A stretch of DNA of 60,704 nucleotides, taken from NCBI GenBank assembly GCA_022844485.1, contig JALHLQ010000003.1, forward strand, positions 105,921 to 166,624. Reading direction: 5' to 3'. Both the position numbers and the translations under genes were made by a program. This document shows positions 57,589 through 60,704 of the stretch, piece by piece (within the stretch, counting starts at the first letter, position 1; each line of letters opens with the position of its first letter). This DNA comes from Xanthobacteraceae bacterium (GTDB lineage Bacteria; Pseudomonadota; Alphaproteobacteria; Rhizobiales; Xanthobacteraceae). The notes under the pieces are model-generated. The model was not told where the DNA came from. It saw only the letters and a list, made by a program, of their open reading frames with translations, and did no database searches.

Positions 57589-58325
57589 TCCTGTTTCCGG
57601 CGATCGATCTGAAGGACGGGCTCTGCGTTCGCCTCGAGCAGGGCGACATGGCGCGCGTGACCATCTTCAATCGCGATCCCGCGGCGCAGGCGCGCGCGTT
57701 CGAAACCCAGGGTTTCGAGTATCTGCATGTCGTCGATCTCGATGGTGCCTTTGCCGGGAAACCGGTGAACGCCGGGGCGGTCGAGCGCATCCTGGAATCG
57801 GTTTCGATTCCGGTGCAGCTCGGCGGCGGTATTCGGACGATGGCGACGCTGGAGGCTTGGCTGGTCAAGGGCGTGTCGCGCGTCATCATCGGCACGGCCG
57901 CCGTGCGCGATCCCGCTTTTGTGAAGGAGGCGGCGAAACGGTTTCCGCGACGCGTTGCCGTCGGGCTCGATGCGCGCGCGGGCAAGGTCGCGGTGCAGGG
58001 CTGGGCGGAGACGTCGGAACTCTCCGTCTTCGACATGGCGCGCCGCTTCGAGGATGCCGGCGTGAGCGCGCTGATCTACACGGATATCGCACGCGACGGG
58101 CTCTTGGGCGGCCTCAACCTCGATGCGACGATCGCGCTCGCCGACGCCGTCACGCTGCCGGTCATCGCCTCCGGCGGCCTGTCGTCTCTTGACGACGTGC
58201 GCGCGCTGCTTGCCCCGCGCGCGCGAAAGCTGGTGGGCGCGATTGCCGGCCGTGCGCTGTACGACGGCCGCCTGGATGCGGCCGCGGCGCTGGCGCTCGT
58301 CCGCTCGGCCAAGAACGCCGCCTGA
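57585..58325 (+). CDS. hisA: ProFAR isomerase (phosphoribosylformimino-AICAR-P isomerase)
   Basis: 246 residues from GTG 57585, which overlaps the hisH stop (GTGA). TIM-barrel Amadori isomerase. The first catalytic Asp is in [19 protein letters not shown], the second in [16 protein letters not shown]; phosphate-binding loops are [14 protein letters not shown] and [15 protein letters not shown]. The duplicated half-barrel structure shared with HisF is visible. Confidence 0.96.
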   Translation: MILFPAIDLKDGLCVRLEQGDMARVTIFNRDPAAQARAFETQGFEYLHVVDLDGAFAGKPVNAGAVERILESVSIPVQLGGGIRTMATLEAWLVKGVSRVIIGTAAVRDPAFVKEAAKRFPRRVAVGLDARAGKVAVQGWAETSELSVFDMARRFEDAGVSALIYTDIARDGLLGGLNLDATIALADAVTLPVIASGGLSSLDDVRALLAPRARKLVGAIAGRALYDGRLDAAAALALVRSAKNAA

Positions 58326-59101
58326 TGTTCAAGGTTCGCGTCATTCCCTGCCTCGACGTGAAAGACGGCCGCGTGGTCAAAGGGATCAATTTCGTCAATC
58401 TGCGCGATGCCGGCGATCCGGTGGAATCCGCCATCGCCTATGACGCGGCGGGCGCCGACGAGCTCTGCTTTCTCGACATCACCGCAAGCCATGAGGACCG
58501 CGGCATCCTTCTCGATGTGGTGACGCGCACCGCGGAGGCCTGCTTCATGCCCCTGACCGTCGGCGGCGGCGTGCGCCGGGTCGACGATATCCGCGCGCTG
58601 CTGTCGTCCGGGGCGGACAAAGTCTCCATCAACACGGCGGCGGTGAACAACCGACATTTCGTCAAGGAGGCGGCCGAGAAGTTCGGCGATCAATGCATCG
58701 TGGTCGCCATCGATGCCAAGAAGGTCTCAAAGCCCGGCGAGCGCGACCGCTGGGAGATTTTCACCCATGGCGGGCGGACCCCGACGGGGCTCGACGCGGT
58801 GGCTTACGCCAAGGACGTGGTGGCGCTCGGCGCCGGAGAGATTCTCCTCACCTCGATGGACCGCGACGGAACGCGGCAAGGTTTTGACATCGCGCTGACC
58901 CGTACGGTGGCTGACGCCGTCTCCGTGCCGGTAATCGCCTCCGGCGGGGTCGGCACGCTCGATCATCTGGTCGAGGGAATCCGCGACGGCCATGCGACGG
59001 CGGTGCTTGCGGCCTCGATCTTCCACTTCGGCGAGCACTCCGTGCGCGAGGCCAAGGAGCACATGGCCCGGGCCGGGTTAGCCGTGCGGCTCGATCCTTG
59101 A
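58325..59101 (+). CDS. hisF: Imidazole glycerol phosphate synthase, cyclase subunit
   Basis: 258 residues. TIM-barrel cyclase that uses ammonia from HisH. Catalytic Asp residues are in [17 protein letters not shown] and [15 protein letters not shown]; phosphate loops are [20 protein letters not shown] and [16 protein letters not shown]. The ATG shares one base with the hisA stop. A 146-base repeat-bearing gap then separates it from hisE. Confidence 0.97.
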   Translation: MFKVRVIPCLDVKDGRVVKGINFVNLRDAGDPVESAIAYDAAGADELCFLDITASHEDRGILLDVVTRTAEACFMPLTVGGGVRRVDDIRALLSSGADKVSINTAAVNNRHFVKEAAEKFGDQCIVVAIDAKKVSKPGERDRWEIFTHGGRTPTGLDAVAYAKDVVALGAGEILLTSMDRDGTRQGFDIALTRTVADAVSVPVIASGGVGTLDHLVEGIRDGHATAVLAASIFHFGEHSVREAKEHMARAGLAVRLDP

Positions 59102-59136
59102 CGGCCGTTCTCGCCGCAGCCCGCTGAATTTGCTAC

Positions 59137-59231
59137 AGCGGTTCCTGCTTCGATCGAATCGGAAGCCGCTCTGGAATTTGATGTGTCGCATTTTCTTCGG
59201 CGCGCCGGGTCCTCACGTCGCCGGAAAATGC
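59137..59231. repeat. Composite palindromic repeat (families C and B), reversed copy
   Basis: AGCGGTTCC (59137) to GGAAGCCGCT (59161-59170) forms element C; GCATTTTC (59188) to GGAAAATGC (59223-59231) forms element B. Order and linker (ending ATTCCAG when reversed) mirror the copy at 54991-55086. It fills the hisF-hisE gap within the operon. Confidence 0.83.
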
Positions 59232-59247
59232 TCTCTAGAGGGAACGC

Positions 59248-59571
59248 ATGACCGCGAGCACGCTGCATGACCTTGCCGAGCGCATCAAGGAGCGCGCGAG
59301 CGCGAGTCCGGAGGAGTCCTATACCCGCAAGCTGCTGGACCGGGGCATCTTGCATTGCGCAAAAAAGCTTGGCGAGGAGGCGGTTGAGACGGCGCTTGCC
59401 GCCATCGGCGAGGACCGCGAGCGGGTCATTTCGGAAGCGTCGGACCTCCTCTATCATCTGCTGGTCGTACTTCAGGCGCGCGGCGTCGCGCTGTCCGAGG
59501 TGGAAGCCGCGCTCGGCGAGCGCATGTCGCAGTCCGGCCTTGCGGAGAAGGCGTCCCGGCGGCGCGACTGA
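59248..59571 (+). CDS. hisE: Phosphoribosyl-ATP diphosphatase
   Basis: 107 residues. It hydrolyses PR-ATP to PR-AMP, the second step of histidine synthesis. The MazG-like helical fold shows [31 protein letters not shown] and [19 protein letters not shown] with the metal-binding Glu/Asp residues. It is separate from hisI, which is not in the window. coaA follows 11 bases later. Confidence 0.94.
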   Translation: MTASTLHDLAERIKERASASPEESYTRKLLDRGILHCAKKLGEEAVETALAAIGEDRERVISEASDLLYHLLVVLQARGVALSEVEAALGERMSQSGLAEKASRRRD

Positions 59572-59582
59572 GGCGGGAGACG

Positions 59583-60536
59583 ATGGACCAGCGCGCCGAA
59601 GACGGACTGTCGCCCTACCGGGTGTTCATGCGCGCCGAATGGGCGACATTGCGGGCCGACACGCCGATGACCTTGCGCACCGACGAGGTGACGCGCCTTC
59701 GCTCCCTGCACGACCGGCTCGACATCACGGAGGTTGAGGAAATCTATCTTCCGCTCTCCCGGCTGCTGTCGCTCTATGTCGCCGCCACACAGCGGCTCTT
59801 CCGCGCGCAGCAGCGCTTCCTCGGCACCGAGGACGCCAAGATGCCCTACATCATCGGCGTCGGCGGGTCGGTGGCCGTCGGCAAGTCGACCACCGCGCGC
59901 GTGCTGCAGGCGCTTCTCACCCGCTGGCCGAACACCCCGCAGGTCGATCTCCTCACCACCGACGGCTTCCTCTATCCGAACGCCGTGCTGGAACGCGAAG
60001 GCCTGATGGAAAAGAAGGGCTTTCCGGAGAGCTACGATCTGCCGGCGCTGCTCCGCTTCCTGTCCGATGTGAAGGCGGGGCGCCGGCCGGTGCGCGCGCC
60101 GGTCTATTCGCATCTCGTCTATGACGTCGTCGCCAATCAATCCATCGAGATCGACCGGCCGGACATCCTCATCGTCGAGGGGCTGAACGTGCTCCAGGCC
60201 GGCCGTCCGCCAAAGGACGGCAAGGCGATCCCCTTCGTGTCGGATTTTTTCGATTTTTCCGTCTATCTCGATGCCGACGAAGACGTTTTGGAACAATGGT
60301 ATGTCGACCGCTTTCTCACGTTGCGCGGCACCGCCTTCCGCGATCCGAAGTCATACTTCCATCGCTACGCGCAGCTTCCCGATGCCGAGGCGGCCAAGAC
60401 GGCAAGATCGATCTGGTCGCGCATCAATCTCGTCAATCTGCGCGAGAATATTCTGCCGACGCGCCAGCGCGCCGATCTGATTCTGAAAAAGGAGGCAAGC
60501 CATCTCGTCCAAGAGGTGGCGCTCCGCAAGCTCTGA
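59583..60536 (+). CDS. coaA: Type I pantothenate kinase
   Basis: 317 residues. It phosphorylates pantothenate, the first and regulated step of CoA synthesis. The P-loop is [19 protein letters not shown], then [38 protein letters not shown] and [12 protein letters not shown], with the C-terminal [18 protein letters not shown]. Feedback inhibition by CoA is expected for this type. It is the last gene of the his operon and is followed by a tandem repeat. Confidence 0.96.
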   Translation: MDQRAEDGLSPYRVFMRAEWATLRADTPMTLRTDEVTRLRSLHDRLDITEVEEIYLPLSRLLSLYVAATQRLFRAQQRFLGTEDAKMPYIIGVGGSVAVGKSTTARVLQALLTRWPNTPQVDLLTTDGFLYPNAVLEREGLMEKKGFPESYDLPALLRFLSDVKAGRRPVRAPVYSHLVYDVVANQSIEIDRPDILIVEGLNVLQAGRPPKDGKAIPFVSDFFDFSVYLDADEDVLEQWYVDRFLTLRGTAFRDPKSYFHRYAQLPDAEAAKTARSIWSRINLVNLRENILPTRQRADLILKKEASHLVQEVALRKL

Positions 60537-60544
60537 GCGGCAGC

Positions 60545-60703
60545 GCGTGATCCCGAAAAGTGGATGCCGGTTTTTCGGAAAAGATCACGCGCCAGTCAAA
60601 GCGTGATCCCGAAAAGTGGATGCCGGTTTTTCGGAAAAGATCACGCGCCCGTCCAAGCGTGATCCCGAAAAGTGGATGCCGGTTTTCGGAAAAGATCACG
60701 CGC
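60545..60703. repeat. Three tandem 56-base units of family A palindromic repeat
   Basis: Units start at 60545, 60601 and 60657. Each is 47-48 bases bounded by GCGTGATC and GATCACGC, with two different 8-base spacers (CAGTCAAA, CCGTCCAA). The inner core is CCCGAAAAGTGGATGCCGG. Units 1 and 2 are identical; unit 3 lacks one T in the T-run. The array begins eight bases after the coaA stop and may continue beyond the window. Confidence 0.9.
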
Positions 60704-60704
60704 C

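Noticed and set aside
60433..60699. Minus-strand open frame with repeated peptide motifs over the terminal repeats
   Set aside because: The repeated peptides arise because one 56-base palindromic unit is read in different frames; there is no gene.
60545..60703. CRISPR array
   Set aside because: Units are 47-48 bases with only 8-base spacers, are strongly palindromic, and recur singly elsewhere; no cas genes are present.

Overview
The window is a stretch of high-GC alphaproteobacterial chromosome. Gene content and order point to the Hyphomicrobiales, in the Nitrobacteraceae/Xanthobacteraceae neighbourhood (Bradyrhizobium-like order). The assignment rests on protein character and synteny recalled from known genomes; no database search was possible. 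I see about 62 protein genes, one tRNA, a candidate replication origin, a parS-type centromere site and several families of short palindromic repeats. There is no prophage, CRISPR array, insertion sequence or defence island. This is ordinary core genome, so the surprises lie in small structures rather than in a new gene cluster.

Left part (1-13.7 kb): the 3' part of acs, an L,D-transpeptidase, a small secreted protein, tRNA-Gly(GCC) followed directly by a DUF5996 gene, a leftward DsbA-like isomerase/LysE exporter pair, an S10 carboxypeptidase, argG, a ProX-type editing protein, a thioredoxin-TPR/Lon-domain/Trm112 set, a GST, a stub of a broken VOC gene, a UbiH-family hydroxylase and tesB.

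Nitrogen block (13.7-19.1 kb): two glnK-amtB pairs flank a TorF-like porin. Each glnK is preceded by a near-consensus sigma-54 promoter, and the porin and second amtB are followed by clear hairpin terminators. Next come terC, a class I aminotransferase, ftsK, lolA, xth, a cNMP-binding protein paired with a CenR/OtpR-like response regulator, a divergent L,D-transpeptidase, a PLP-homeostasis protein and a secreted hypothetical protein.

Origin block (28.8-50 kb): leuS-lptE-holA run right. parB-parA-rsmG-mnmG, mnmE, rho and hemJ-hemE run left. A 370-base gene-free region between hemE and ppsR has degenerate DnaA boxes and matches the hemE/RP001 origin location of Caulobacter and other alphaproteobacteria. 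From it ppsR-maf-aroE-coaE-dnaQ run right. Genes on both sides therefore mostly point away from the origin. A 15/16 match to parS lies in the mnmG-mnmE gap.

Right part (50-60.7 kb): secB, fxsA, a Tim44-like protein, mltA, smr, hslVU and a tightly overlapping histidine operon (hisB, DUF2628, hisH, hisA, hisF, hisE) ending in coaA. The window closes with three tandem 56-base repeat units.

The strongest unusual observation is inside leuS. A 117-base block with three GC-rich hairpins, resembling intergenic palindromic repeats, is inserted in frame (39 codons) at the junction between the editing domain and the catalytic core.
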